NCBI RefSeq assembly: GCF_021869535.1
Contig: NW_026262581.1
Coordinates: 77,281,955 to 77,345,954 of the forward strand
DNA length: 64,000 nucleotides
Direction of reading: 5' to 3'
Source of the DNA: Mytilus californianus
Taxonomy: Eukaryota; Mollusca; Bivalvia; Mytilida; Mytilidae
Below are positions 1 through 11,152 of this stretch, piece after piece. Made by a program: the position numbers and the translations under genes. The notes below the pieces were generated by a model. That model did not search any database. It was not told where the DNA came from and saw nothing but the letters and a program-made list of their open reading frames with translations. How positions within the stretch are numbered: the stretch's first letter is position 1; each line of letters starts with the position of its first letter.

Positions 1-180
1 GGGCCAAATAATTTCCCTGGAAATGAGGTATGTCAATCTGAATATTATTACAACTGCATACAAATATCACTGACTGATCATTAGTTTTTCCCCTTAATCT
101 GATCTAATCACCAACTTTAACAAATTGTTGACGCTAGTGCTGGAAACAGCATGCCTAAGTCTTGCCTCCCCTTATTTGTA
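1..180 (+). repeat. Partial copy of a bivalve dispersed repeat, truncated by the window edge
   Basis: This segment resembles 4245-4410 over most of its length. Both carry an 'accaaataat..ccc..tggaaatg' start, then 'ctgatctaatcaccaacttt' or a near match, then 'aacaaattgttgacgct', then a 'ggaaacagcatgcctaagtct' type end. The family is, from memory, very common in mussel and oyster non-coding DNA. No coding potential is seen. Confidence 0.6.
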
Positions 181-1555
181 GAGGTGTGACAAAAAGTAAG
201 AGGAACAACATTTATATTGCTGTTCTTCATCTCAGTTACAGTCAGGCCTTAATTGAACATGGAAAGAAGATCAGACCTCACTGCAATCTCAAGATTCCCA
301 TGCTCTGTTATATATCTTCATTAAGTGTATCATCTCTAGCATACATTATTTCTAGCATGGCAAGAAATTAGAAGTTTCCCGCTAGCCTGCTGAAAGTAGA
401 TTTTATAGACTGGAGCAAGCTTATCTCAAGTTCAAGCTCAAGTTCAACTTGCCTGCTAGGACAATTAATTTCTTTTTTTAACAATATTTAAAGGCAAGTA
501 AAATTTAGGAGTTTGACAATTTGGCCAGTTGACACAATATTGTAATATTCCTGTCTATGAATGGCAAATCTAACTGTGCAGTTTTTAGAATATGATGCTT
601 TTTTCTACTGGCTGCTTAGCCATCACTTGTAAGGACATTACAAAAATATGTAATTAAATCAATCTAAAATCATGTGCAATGTGAAAAAAAAACCTAATAC
701 CTGAGCTATATTTGAAGTAATGACCACATGATGACCTTTTCGTGCATGTCCTTTGTCACAGCAGAGATCACCACATTGCTGCACAAAGAATTAAATGTGT
801 CAATTTTTTGGTAATCAAATCTGTTCTGTTTTCAATTAATTAGAAACTAAGACATTCAATACAGATTTTAGAAAAATAAATTTTGACAAAATAGGAGTAT
901 ATTTCTATGCGACATTAAGTTCCCTTGCTCAGCAGCTGAAATAATATAAGTCAAATTCTTTTTACCATTTTTTTTCCTAATACTATAACAGACATATTAG
1001 TACAGAAATAGCACAAATTCATTAGGATCCAGTGCCTAAAGTAAGATGTCAGAAAATATTAAGCAAATGAAAAATCATTTTATGATAAATCATTTACCTC
1101 AAAGCTAAAAGAAATTAAGTCAGCTGACTTAACTTGCATAATGACTGCGGGAACTGAGTTATAACTTTCAGTAGCCTAAACTTTTTATGATAATACCCAG
1201 GCCTGTTTGTATCTACATTATTGTCATATATATGTATTAAACTCAAAACTATATAAGTTATCACTTTGGAATGATACTTGAGGTAAATCTATCTATTCAG
1301 TCTAAATTAATGAAACATCAATCATGCAAAATGATTTGACTGATGGATATAATTCTAAGTAAGATGACATCAAAACAATGCAAATTTAAGTACAAAAAAT
1401 ATGCTTTAAAATGCAGAGGGCAAACAAATGTTGTAATTAAGAGTATACATGTAAAAGTGTGATACTACATAAAATAAAAACAACCTCCCATACTTGAGGC
1501 AAGTACATTACGGCATTACCACCAAGGTTGTCCGAAAGTAAATAGGATATTTTAA
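181..1555. other. Non-coding AT-rich stretch, nothing recognised
   Basis: No open frame with protein-like composition, no clear terminal repeats and no RNA-gene structure were seen here. The 69-codon frame at 162-371 overlaps repeat sequence and looks random. Confidence 0.5.
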
Positions 1556-1559
1556 ATGG

Positions 1560-1760
1560 CAAAACAAAAATTTTTGTCAGAACACCATGCCTAGTTCACA
1601 CACTTAATTTCCATGCATAGTAACTAGGAAATCAGGGTCAAAACCCTAATATGGCATATATTAAAAAGTTAACATCATAATTAACATATGTACTAAGTTT
1701 TTCAAGTTCATGTGACCACAAATTCCTGGTACATGTAAACTATATGAACTAGAAATTTTT
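1560..1760 (+). repeat. Degenerate dispersed repeat related to 3840-3960
   Basis: The blocks 'gggtcaaaaccctaat', 'ggcatatattaaaaag' and 'tgtactaagtttttcaagtt' occur in the same order and spacing as in the copy at 3870-3960. It is a decayed member of the same bivalve repeat. Confidence 0.5.
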
Positions 1761-2413
1761 ACCTAATATATGGCACTAACAAACAAAAACACACACTAAC
1801 AGGCAAACAATATGGCATAATAATGACTCTGCCATCTTAGGCGAGGCATCAAAATGTTTCTAAATTAACAACAAATATGTTCCAATTCAAATTGTGAAAT
1901 GACTTATGTTTTTACTTCAACCTTTGCAGAGTCTTAATTGAACTGAAGCCTCATCTCCAGTACTAAGCTGACATTTTCCTACTTGCATTAAATGAAACAA
2001 GTATACATTACTGCTAACTATTAGGATAAGTAGGTTTTTTAATAAGCAAATGCGGTATATTTTTAAATCTTAAATAAATTCAACCAGTTTGCAAAGTTTT
2101 GAATTTTATTAATAAATATTTTTTTCTAAGATTCACATGAAAAAAAAAAAAAAATTACTAGAATTTATACAAAATCAGATGGTTTGAAAAGAACACAATT
2201 TATAATAGATACTTACAATGTGTAACCTCTATGCAGGATTTAGTTGATTATAAGAAAAGAATATTTCAAAGCAGTGTTCAACCTTTTATTTTATTGTTAG
2301 TTTGATGCAAGTAACAGTTTTTGTTCAGTCTATATTTATACATGTTATTATTGTAAATATTACAAAAAGGACAAAATTCTGAGGTCATATTTTCATCATT
2401 AGTAATGAAAAAC

Positions 2414-2535
2414 TGTTATATATATATATATATATACATACAAGTCTATATTGAAAACAACGTTTACGTTGAATAAAAACCGGAACTTTTATATGTGTGC
2501 ATGCAAAACAAATTTCTTGTTAGAGGGGTCTAAAT
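2414..2535 (+). repeat. Dispersed repeat R1 with a (TA)n start
   Basis: A short (TA)n run is followed by 'caagtctatattgaaaacaa', then a block containing 'gtgtgcatgcaaaacaaatt' and 'agaggggtctaaatac'. The same order occurs at 38215-38340 (+), and its left end occurs inverted at about 59660-59712 (-). It is non-coding and may be the end of a MITE-like element. Confidence 0.65.
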
Positions 2536-2539
2536 ACAG

Positions 2540-3830
2540 CACAAACAACATTTTCCAAAAGACCAAAAAAGTGAAAAAGTATATTTAACAAAACGCATTT
2601 GACTAACAGGTCGAACAACAAATGTTCTTAAACCCTGCTGACTGCCAATGGCGATTGCCAAATGAATGGATCACCGATGTAATAAATGAATTTAATACTA
2701 AACAGAAAACAATAAACTTGCAGGAAAGATGATATGCCGCAAACAAAAGGTGCAAAGGTTTTTGTACACCATATCCGGATTTCGACAATTAACGTCTCTT
2801 CAGTGATATATATATAAAATTTATTAATAAGAATTGGACCATTTTATAAAAATATATAATGCTAAACTAAATTGCAGAACAAATTTAGAATAAAATTTCT
2901 GCAGAATTTGAGAAACGTAAATTGGTACTTTATGGTTTATATAGATTTTTAGAACAAGCAAAAAATCCATCTGAAATCCTCCAGTACAATGCTTTATTAT
3001 AATTATTATAATGTATATATATTGCAATATAGATAAATATATCCAAATCTGTATGATCCATATGTAACCAAAGTCTATAATATAAATCACTGTTCATTGT
3101 TGTTCGACTGGAATTATCAATTGTCTTGTTTGTCAATGTACCAATAATGCAAAATTATTAAATAATTCACAAAAAAGATTGGTAATAACAAACACGCTGG
3201 TTCTTCTTTTCCACAGCAATTTAATCATTAATCTGTGACAGTAGCAGTCACTTCTCTCATCATTGATGGCTTTTAATAACAACTGACCAATGTTATCAAA
3301 CATTTATCAACAATGCTTATAAGGTATATGTCTGAAAGTCAATACATTCCCTGTATTGTCATGAAAATGACACATTAATGAAATCTGTCTTTTTCATAAC
3401 ATCATATTTTAGTCACTCTAACAAAACAAATAGCAATGGATAGCAGCCTGGTTACAGAGGAGGTTAACTAAAACTGATCCTCAAAGGAACTAATACCTAA
3501 GATATTGATTCCTGTATACTCCAAACCTCACTTGAGGGATGGGGTGAGTTAATGGTGTATAAAGTATGCTCCACATAACATTTTAATATATATAGTTGAA
3601 ATTTCATACAAAACAAAAGGCTCCAAGCAGCCTGTATTGGTCACCTGACATTTTTGGATAGAATGTTTTGGATACAATGCAACAAGAATATTTGTACATG
3701 TGTTGAATGGAAATTGTTGGGGCCAAGGTCTTGTCTTGCTGACCATTTTTGTTGGAAAAAGATTTTGTCTATCAATTATAATTTTGAAGATACATTTTTA
3801 ATCAGCAACAAGAATGTGTCCATATATAGT
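2540..3830. other. Non-coding AT-rich stretch, nothing recognised
   Basis: Small open frames on the minus strand (2603-3136, 3549-3746) are low-complexity and Ile/Tyr-rich, as expected by chance in AT-rich DNA. No repeat boundaries were resolved. Confidence 0.45.
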
Positions 3831-3834
3831 ACAC

Positions 3835-4460
3835 GGATGCCCCCCACTCGCACTATCATTTTCTATGTTCAGTGGACTGTGAAATTGGGGTCAAAACTCT
3901 AATTTAGCATTAAATTAAAAAGATCATATCATAGGGAACATGTGTACTAAGTTGCAAGTTGATTGGACTTCAACTTCATCAAAAACTACCTTGACCAAAA
4001 ACTTTAACCTGAAGCGGGACCGACGGAAAAACATAATGCCCCTAAGTGGGGCATAAAAATGCAAATAAATGGATTGAAATTGTGATTTGGGGTTAATAAA
4101 CTGTTGACACAGAGATATGTCTCGCCTGTATGTAATTTTAATAGTAAGATGCAAAGATTGATATTAAAATGGCAATACTTTGACATGTACATTTGTAGCT
4201 TATGCAATACATCCAAAAGTCAATAAACCATAACTGAAGGTTCAAGACCAAATAATCCCCAATGGAAATGGGATGTGCCAATGCTACTTCACCTGCATCC
4301 CAAATTGTATTGACCTTACATTAGTGGTTCCTCTTAAACTGACCTAATCACAAACTTTAACAAATTATTGACGCTGCCATTTACATTGCGGGGAACAGCA
4401 TGCCTAAGTCTCATCTTTGCGAGTTACTGGAGTTGAGACAAAAAACTCCTGTAAGGCGAC
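3835..4460 (+). repeat. Abundant bivalve dispersed repeat, long copy
   Basis: The copy begins near 'cggatgccccccactcgcac', passes 'aactttaacctgaagcggga' and 'aatgcccctaagtggggcat', and ends near 'gcatgcctaagtctcatctt'. Related partial copies are at 1-180, 1560-1760 and, inverted, about 61320-61740. The 12-nt arms of 'atgcccctaagtggggcat' form a small hairpin. The transposon class is unknown to me. Short minus-strand frames inside (3924-4216) are not real genes. Confidence 0.65.
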
Positions 4461-4719
4461 TTTTGATGATTTAATCAAAATGACTTGTTTGAAGATCTTG
4501 CGCTGCTCATAATTTTTGCCTATAAAAATTTCAGTCTAGCTGCATGAATGACAGTTTTGAGATATTCATTTAAAGGTTATAAATCCTTTAGTCGACTTGG
4601 AACTTTGGCCATTTTGACTTATTTGTTGCACTCATCTTGCTGATATCTTTTTACTACTTAAAGCATCTATCTAATACAATTTTCGCCAAAAAATGAGAAA
4701 ATAAATTGCTTCGCTGAGC

Positions 4720-5716
4720 GCAGCTGGATATGACCGCAGATGTCCAACCCTGAAAAGTTGGGGCCAAAATGGGCACAATATTCACGCTTGATACAGGTCT
4801 GAATTTGGATTGTAATTAAATTTTTGACACATGATAGGTTTCTGACACAGAATAACTGTAGTCAAAGAACTTCAAATTGGTTATATGATTTGAATTTATA
4901 TTCAATTTTTTGCTTTTGTTCAATACACTATGCTAATTGACCCCCCCTCCCCCCCCCCCCCAAAAAAAAAATTTTACCCCGTTTTTTTGCGTTTGTGCAA
5001 TACACTATGCTGTTGAATAATAACCCCCCCCAAAAAAAAATATTTGAAATTTTCTTTTAATTTCTGAAATCTGAAATGAGAAAAATTGTCCCCCTTCAAT
5101 TTTTTTCACCCCCCCCTTTCCCTTATTCAAAAAAATAATTCTTTCCCTCAAGGTATGGTCAGTATCTCAGACAATCATCATTTCTTAATACATAATTTAC
5201 AAGCAGTGTAAGGGAGGTAATCAAACATTGTTATTTAAATTGATTTGGATTTTGATTTGGATTACCTCCCTTACACTGCTTTTAAATTGTCTCACTTGTC
5301 CTTTAACCAGAAAAACCCTTGTTTTTCCCCTTTTTTGCCCCCAATTCCTAAATGGTTTTAGCAATAACCCCCCAAAGTCAATCCTAACCATCCCTTTGTA
5401 GTATGGAAACTTGTGGTATGATTTCAGAAAGATTCATACACTTTTACACAAGTAATTGTCTGGAAACTACAAAAATGCTTATTTGGGCCCCTTTTTTGGC
5501 CTCTAATTCCTCAACAGTTGGGACCATTACCCCCAAAATCAATCACAACCTTCCTTAAGTGGTTATAAACCTTGTGTTAACATTTTATTGATTTCTATCT
5601 ACTTATACGTAAGTTATTATCCGGAAACCATCTGTCTTCGGACGACGACGACAACAACGACAACGTGATACCAATATACGACCAAAAAATTTTTAATTTT
5701 TGCAGTCGTATAAAAA
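4720..5716 (+). repeat. Bivalve dispersed repeat ending in a (GAC/AAC)n tract
   Basis: Repeated internal sentences built on 'cccaattcctaaatggtttt', 'ttgggaccattacccccaaa' and 'aatcaatcacaaccttcctt' lead to an end with 'ggacgacgacgacaacaacg' and 'caatatacgaccaaaaaat'. From memory this is a widespread bivalve repeat found in introns and UTRs. It holds two C-then-A homopolymer blocks (4940-4970 and 5024-5040) and a strong hairpin at 5202-5280. No coding potential. Confidence 0.6.
5202..5280. repeat. Hairpin with perfect 21-bp arms
   Basis: Positions 5202-5222 and 5260-5280 are perfect reverse complements centred on 'gtgtaagggaggtaat'. The 37-nt loop is rich in 'gatttggatt'. A weaker extension follows outward ('agacaat' left, 'attgtct' right). 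Confidence 0.8.
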
Positions 5717-6371
5717 CTAATCTAATCCTTTAGAATTAAACAAAATGTCACCAGCATCATTTCATTTCAAAACATGAAATTTTCTTTTACTAGAACATGC
5801 TAAAATATTTTGCTGAACCATATAAAGTGGCTATACAAGTTTCTTGTGTTGCCATTTATCTAGTATTTTTATATAAGTCGGCTCATTGTGAATTATGAAT
5901 TAAATACATAAAAATTATGTATAACTTTAATTTGCTTAATTTAAAGTAAACTATATAAAAATGTAAACAAAGGCATGCTTTGAATAGCTTTACAAGATTG
6001 CAGATGATAGAAATTCCCCTATGACATTAACGAAACTATGTATTTAACCGTTTAAAAAATATAACAAATGAAGATTGTTCAATCAAATCAATTTATTTTC
6101 AACATTATCTAAAAACAAAACAAAATCAAATGTTGACACTATCTTTAATTATAAGAATGAAATAGCAATGAAAAAAGGAACTAGTTAAATCTTATTTCCA
6201 TGTAAACAAAGATCGAAATCAAGGATTAAACAGGTATTCTAGCTCACTATACCAATGCAAAGCTGATTAATTAGAAGTAACAGTAGTTAACTGATGTTCA
6301 AATTTCATAAATCCATGGATGTAAGTCAAGGTAACAAAACAGAACTGAAAACCCAGGCTAATCCAAGAATA
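5717..6371. other. Non-coding AT-rich stretch
   Basis: No supported gene or repeat boundary. The sequence is AT-rich with no open frame longer than about 50 codons. Confidence 0.5.
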
Positions 6372-7271
6372 TGTTACTGTGACTTGACTGTTAGTATTGC
6401 TCTCCACCTATTGCAATTTATTTTATAAACCCAAACTGGTCAACTGGTCAGAAATTTGAACAAACTGCTGTAGAAAACCACAGTCAAGTCGTGAAAGTGC
6501 AAGGTGATAAAATAAAGCATACTTACAATTCTACAAGACTTTAATTCCACTTCAATGATATTATGAAAAATCAGTCTAACAATTTGTATACAAATTTTAT
6601 TGTAAATTTATGTATTGCTAAAGGTGATAGGTAGCAAGTTTGAATTGCTATAAAAATGTCCAAACTAAGATTTCATACAATTTTTCTTTCGAAAAGTCTT
6701 CTATATAATTCATAAGAATCAGACATCATTTGAATTAGAACATCTTGTATTCAGTAAAATATATGTGAAATTACAATATGTTGTTGATAAGTTTCCATGG
6801 GAGATAACCTAAAACCATTATTCTTTTGAATATAAAAGACTTTTCGTAAGAAAATTTGATTATCTCCCATGGAAACTTCCTACCAACATATTAAAATTTC
6901 ACACATATTTTGGTTTTAATTCAAATTATGTCTGATTCTTATGAATATAGAAGACTTTTCAAAAGGAAATTGTATGAAAGCTTAGTTTGGACATTTTTAT
7001 AGCAATTCAAAATTACTACCTATCACCTTTAGCATTGTTAGACTGATTTTTCATAATGTCATTGATGCGGAATTTAAGTCTCATAGGATTGTAAGTATCT
7101 TTATTTTATCACCTTGCACTTTCACGACTTGACTGGTTTTCTACAGCAGTTTGTTCAAATTTCTGACCAGTTGAACAGTTTGGTTTTATAAAATAAACTG
7201 CAATTTGGTCATAATTTTGAATAAGTTGCAATGGGTTGAGAGCAACACTTACAGTCAAGTCACAGTAATGG
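6372..7271. repeat. Near-palindromic foldback, about 900 bp
   Basis: The left arm (about 6372-6807) and right arm (about 6860-7271) are reverse complements over almost their whole length, with scattered mismatches and small indels. Paired landmarks are 'gttactgtgacttgactg' (6373) with 'cagtcaagtcacagtaatg' (7252), 'gtcaagtcgtgaaagtgcaa' with 'ttgcactttcacgacttgac', and 'gtttccatgggagataa' (6791-6807) with 'ttatctcccatggaaac' (6860-6876). The spacer is about 52 nt. No coding capacity and no obvious flanking target duplication were seen. It could be a foldback transposon or a recent inverted duplication. If transcribed it would form a long double-stranded RNA. Confidence 0.9.
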
Positions 7272-7651
7272 ACTCAAAATGACGCCACATGCTAACAATA
7301 AAAGCAAACTTTTTTAAAACAACTATTCTGCATATCTCAACATGAACATCAAAATATATTTCCCTAAACATGCTAAATTTCACCCCAATTAACAAATTTT
7401 ATTGTCAATTATGTTTTTTCCAATAAAATAATACATGAAAGTCACCAAATAATAGTAAATCTTATACATAACTTACAATGTAGTTAAAAGACTAACAATG
7501 AATTACTTTGTAAATGAAGGTGTTGCTCTTTCTGATTTTTTTAACTTAAAATTCAGCATATAAAGGGGGACAACTCCAGCACATCTGCAATAATTCACTG
7601 ATCAAAATACTTGCAATAAAAACTACATGTATAAGCAATGATTAAAAAAAG

Positions 7652-7860
7652 TACAGTGAATTCAGAAATTATGGCAAGGTATTTATTTATGCCAATAATG
7701 CAACTGGATGAGTATCGCAATAATAAGAATTGCATTTTAATATCTGATACATATATCTGTATCCAGCTTTTCCTGAAATCGGAATAATTAATATCAAATT
7801 TTGGTTGGTCATGTCAAAATTGCAATATTAAATGCTTGCAATAATTTCTGAATTTCAGTA
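7652..7860. mobile_element. MITE with TA termini (Tc1/mariner type)
   Basis: The ends 'tacagtgaattcagaaatt' (7652) and 'aatttctgaatttcagta' (to 7860) are imperfect inverted repeats about 26 bp long, each starting or ending at a TA dinucleotide. TA target duplication is the hallmark of Tc1/mariner elements. The 209-bp body is non-coding. Confidence 0.7.
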
Positions 7861-9260
7861 TATATTCTTATAATGTAAGGAGCCAAATAATACGACTTTA
7901 TTACAATTATTGTCCTCTTTTTTTATTTAAAATTATTTAGTTGAAATCATCCCTTTGAAAATTTGACATGATTATCCCTTTGTTATCTTTTACCTCTCTT
8001 GTATGTATTTCAGTATGCAAATAGAGAAACATATTTTATTATAGTTTTTGGAAACGTGTTGTGACTTCTTCCAGGACATATTAAAATTTAACAAAATTTC
8101 TTACTTTTATCTTGTATTTGAACTTGTATCAATCTTAAGGACTTTTCCAGACAAGGAGCACATGACATTATCATTTTCTGAATAGTGATGAAACCCCATA
8201 ATAAGCAATTGCTAATATTAAGCATATATAAAAAAAATACCTATATTTGTTTAAACATTTAGTACATTGTTCAAAAGAGAGTTCACAGTTCAGATCATTT
8301 CAAAAAGTAGTAGTATATATACATATGTAAAAATAAGATATGGTAAGACTGCAAATGAGACAACTATCCAGAGACCAAAGAACAAATGAATATGAATTGT
8401 TCTTCCTGGTTCTTTTCTCTAAACAACTAACTACTTACCAGATATAAATTACAACTTGAACTCTTCTTTAAATCTTTTTATCAGCTAATTCTATTCAATA
8501 CATAAAATCTGAAAAGTAGTCAGAAATCATTTGAAAATTGTCATACAAATATAATATAACAGTATGTGTATGTACATGTAATAGAAGATAATTAGCCATG
8601 CAATTTTGATTTTTTTTGTCTATGTTGAAATTAGTCTTCCAGATGGTTCTTTATCAGGTGTTTAATTATGTTCCTCTTGATCAATCCTTGTTGATTATGC
8701 CCCTTTAATAATATATAATTTCTTCTACATTAAAATTTAGAACCTTGCTTATCCTGTCAAACCTTGATATACATGTATTACTATTGTTTTGTGAATTCTA
8801 TTCTCTAGTTATATATTTTTATATCAGTCATTTTAGGGATGTCTTAACTTCAAAATGTGTTACGGGCCAAAAATATTCATTTAAGAAAAAACCAAATTGG
8901 AAATACATATTTTTGTATTGTAAAGACATTGCAATATTAAGAATGCAGATACAATGTATCCAGAATGGGTGCAGATACTATATCAACCATGTCTGTATCC
9001 TGTGTGTTTTTCTTAAGAATACACCTTACATGTCACACGGTGTTACCCCTATGTTTTAAATTCTGTAAACAAAGTCAGAAAAGGCTTATTACATAATCTG
9101 TTGCATAGAATTTTATGTTCAAGACAAAGGTGTTGTGCACAGGAAATGGCATACTTTGATATAGGGAACTGTTTCTCTCGAACACTATCTGATTGTGATG
9201 TAATATGAGTGGCAAGATATTGTTTAAAAGAAGTTAAGTTGTATTATGGTTTAAATCTTC
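7861..9260. other. Non-coding stretch with one small repeat fragment
   Basis: A fragment at about 8335-8385 ('aatgagacaactatccagag') belongs to the family whose longer copies lie at 25195-25520 and 34470-34835. The 104-codon frame at 8745-9059 has no recognisable domain and random-looking composition. Nothing else was resolved. Confidence 0.5.
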
Positions 9261-9264
9261 ATCA

Positions 9265-9470
9265 ATTTGATCATTATTATTTGTTAGACCTATACCAATT
9301 TTTGTGAATTTTATGGGTACAAGGAAACCACAAATTTAAATGTTTAACTATGACAAATTTTCTATAGGAATGTTAGAAGACTTTGGCATAACCACAAAAT
9401 TAAATATCCACAAAAATGCAAGTTTTCCTCAATCAACAAAAACTGGTACCTATGAAAATAAATGAATTCA
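9265..9470 (+). repeat. Dispersed repeat with 'accacaaatttaaatgttt' core
   Basis: The order is 'accaatttttgtgaatttta', 'accacaaatttaaatgttta', 'aaccacaaaattaaatatcc', 'caagttttcctcaatcaac', 'aataaatgaattcagt'. A second, shorter relative lies at 11625-11780 ('tgtgaaagtacttttgttca', 'tccatgaatttaagtgtcca'). From memory it is a common bivalve MITE-like repeat. Confidence 0.5.
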
Positions 9471-9963
9471 GTTTATGTATCTGGACAATTAGTTTTAATT
9501 TCTTACATATTTGAAAGGTAAGAAAGGTTCATTAATTGTCGACTGTGCGAGACCCTCATGGGTAGTCAAGGTCCTTAAACACCCCTAGAAGTAGTTCATT
9601 AATTGTATACTACATGTAGATTAATCTTCATGTGACTAATCTATGATTGTTTTTTTGGTGCAAAAGAGGTATAACTTGTGATTCACATGTTCTATTTACT
9701 CTGAAGCTGTGTTGTAGTTTTCTAAGTATTTTATTTGTCTCAAGAAGTTTCATCATGTTGCTTGTTAGTATGTAGCATGATGTAGTGTTTCATACAAGAG
9801 CTTTTGGCAAGGTGTCAAGTTAGCTTTGATTGATATACATTATTACACAAGACCCAAAAGGTTTTAGACACCAATTATGTTGTGCAGCTTGAATGCAATG
9901 CCTATGCTTTTGGCCTTGAAAATCCTTGCACTTTCGCAACAAATCATCACATACCGGTACATA

Positions 9964-11152
9964 CAGTGATCACCCAGGCCGTTTTAGCTTCACGGCACAG
10001 CGACGCTAAATTTTTTTCCATGACGCTATAATTATTTTGAAGATGCTATTTTTCTTTGCCGCAAAATCGATCGATGTCCTAATTTTTGAACTTTCATCTT
10101 ATTACAGCTTGTGATCATAAAAATTGTATAAACTTTAATTGTAATCCTTTCAATTGGTCGTATGTTAAATCAAGCTAAAAACTGTTTATGAAGTATTTCC
10201 TTTCCCTTCAGTATTTGTTACTCGAGAGCATACGGTACATTTAACGTTCTGATTTTCAGCAAATTAAGTTTTCAAACTTCATTGGAACGTGATGAAAATT
10301 GCCTTTAATTAAAGTTTCATCCATTTATCGAATTTAAAATGTCATATTCATTCCAAATCGCTTGTCAAACATTGGTTTTTTTTCGTAAACTTTTTTTTCG
10401 ACCGCCATTAAAATATGTGTACAAACTACGGATCGCTTGCGAGATTCATGGGAAGCAGACCAGCTATGGCCGAAATCTGCATTCTTACGATAATAACTAC
10501 AGATGCACAAATGGTACAGATGAAAGTAAAAGAAGGAAACCAAAAGGGAAAATTACGAATTCCACGCACATTAACAGACTCCTCCTTCCTAATGTTTTTA
10601 TTTCTATGTAAATGCATCGTTTTCTTTTTAATGAGAAACAACTGGTCCAATACATTGAGTCCTAGGAAATAATGAATTTCATAAACAAGATAAACAGAAT
10701 AGTTTTTTAATTGAATTTTTATTAATACATGTATATGATACTTTCATTCTCAGGTATGAATTGAACAATGTAAAGAATAATTAAATGAATAGGATATGGC
10801 CCTTTATATTATTGTAAAAAACAAACATTGTTTTTTAGTTTCACCACTTCTCCCTATCAGCATGATCAGTTTCAAAAAGAGAAGTCACTTCTCCCTATGA
10901 TTATGAAGTAGTGTGAGTCCTGTTACCATGTGTTTATAATTGTTATTATTAAAGTATAAAGTAAAAGAACTTACAATTTGTTAAAATTTTATTCTCAATA
11001 TAGACATTTAGACACATTTGCACACATATAACATATACTTAAAATAAGCATTACAAAAAGGAAATACAGCATTGTTCGGGATGCTACAAATGACGTTGAA
11101 AAAAAAATACTATTTATTTTTTTACGCTAAAAAATTTCTGGGGAGAACACTG
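9964..11152. mobile_element. Probable non-autonomous hAT-like element
   Basis: The left end reads CAGTGATCACCC. The right end, reverse-complemented, reads CAGTGTTCTCCCC. Both are followed inside by copies of a 'ttttagc' or 'acgctaaa' motif. CAGTG-type ends are typical of hAT elements. A clean 8-bp target duplication was not found (both flanks contain 'acata'). Several overlapping frames of 60-90 codons on both strands at 10334-10672 lie in the interior, and none shows a transposase motif. No complete transposase is visible. Confidence 0.4.

Noticed and set aside
8745-9059. 104-codon open frame (+)
   Set aside because: No domain recognised, composition typical of AT-rich random frames, no repeat or gene context.
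10334-10672. Overlapping open frames on both strands (60-90 codons)
   Set aside because: Four frames overlap on both strands, which indicates a stop-poor patch and not a gene. They lie inside a probable transposon.
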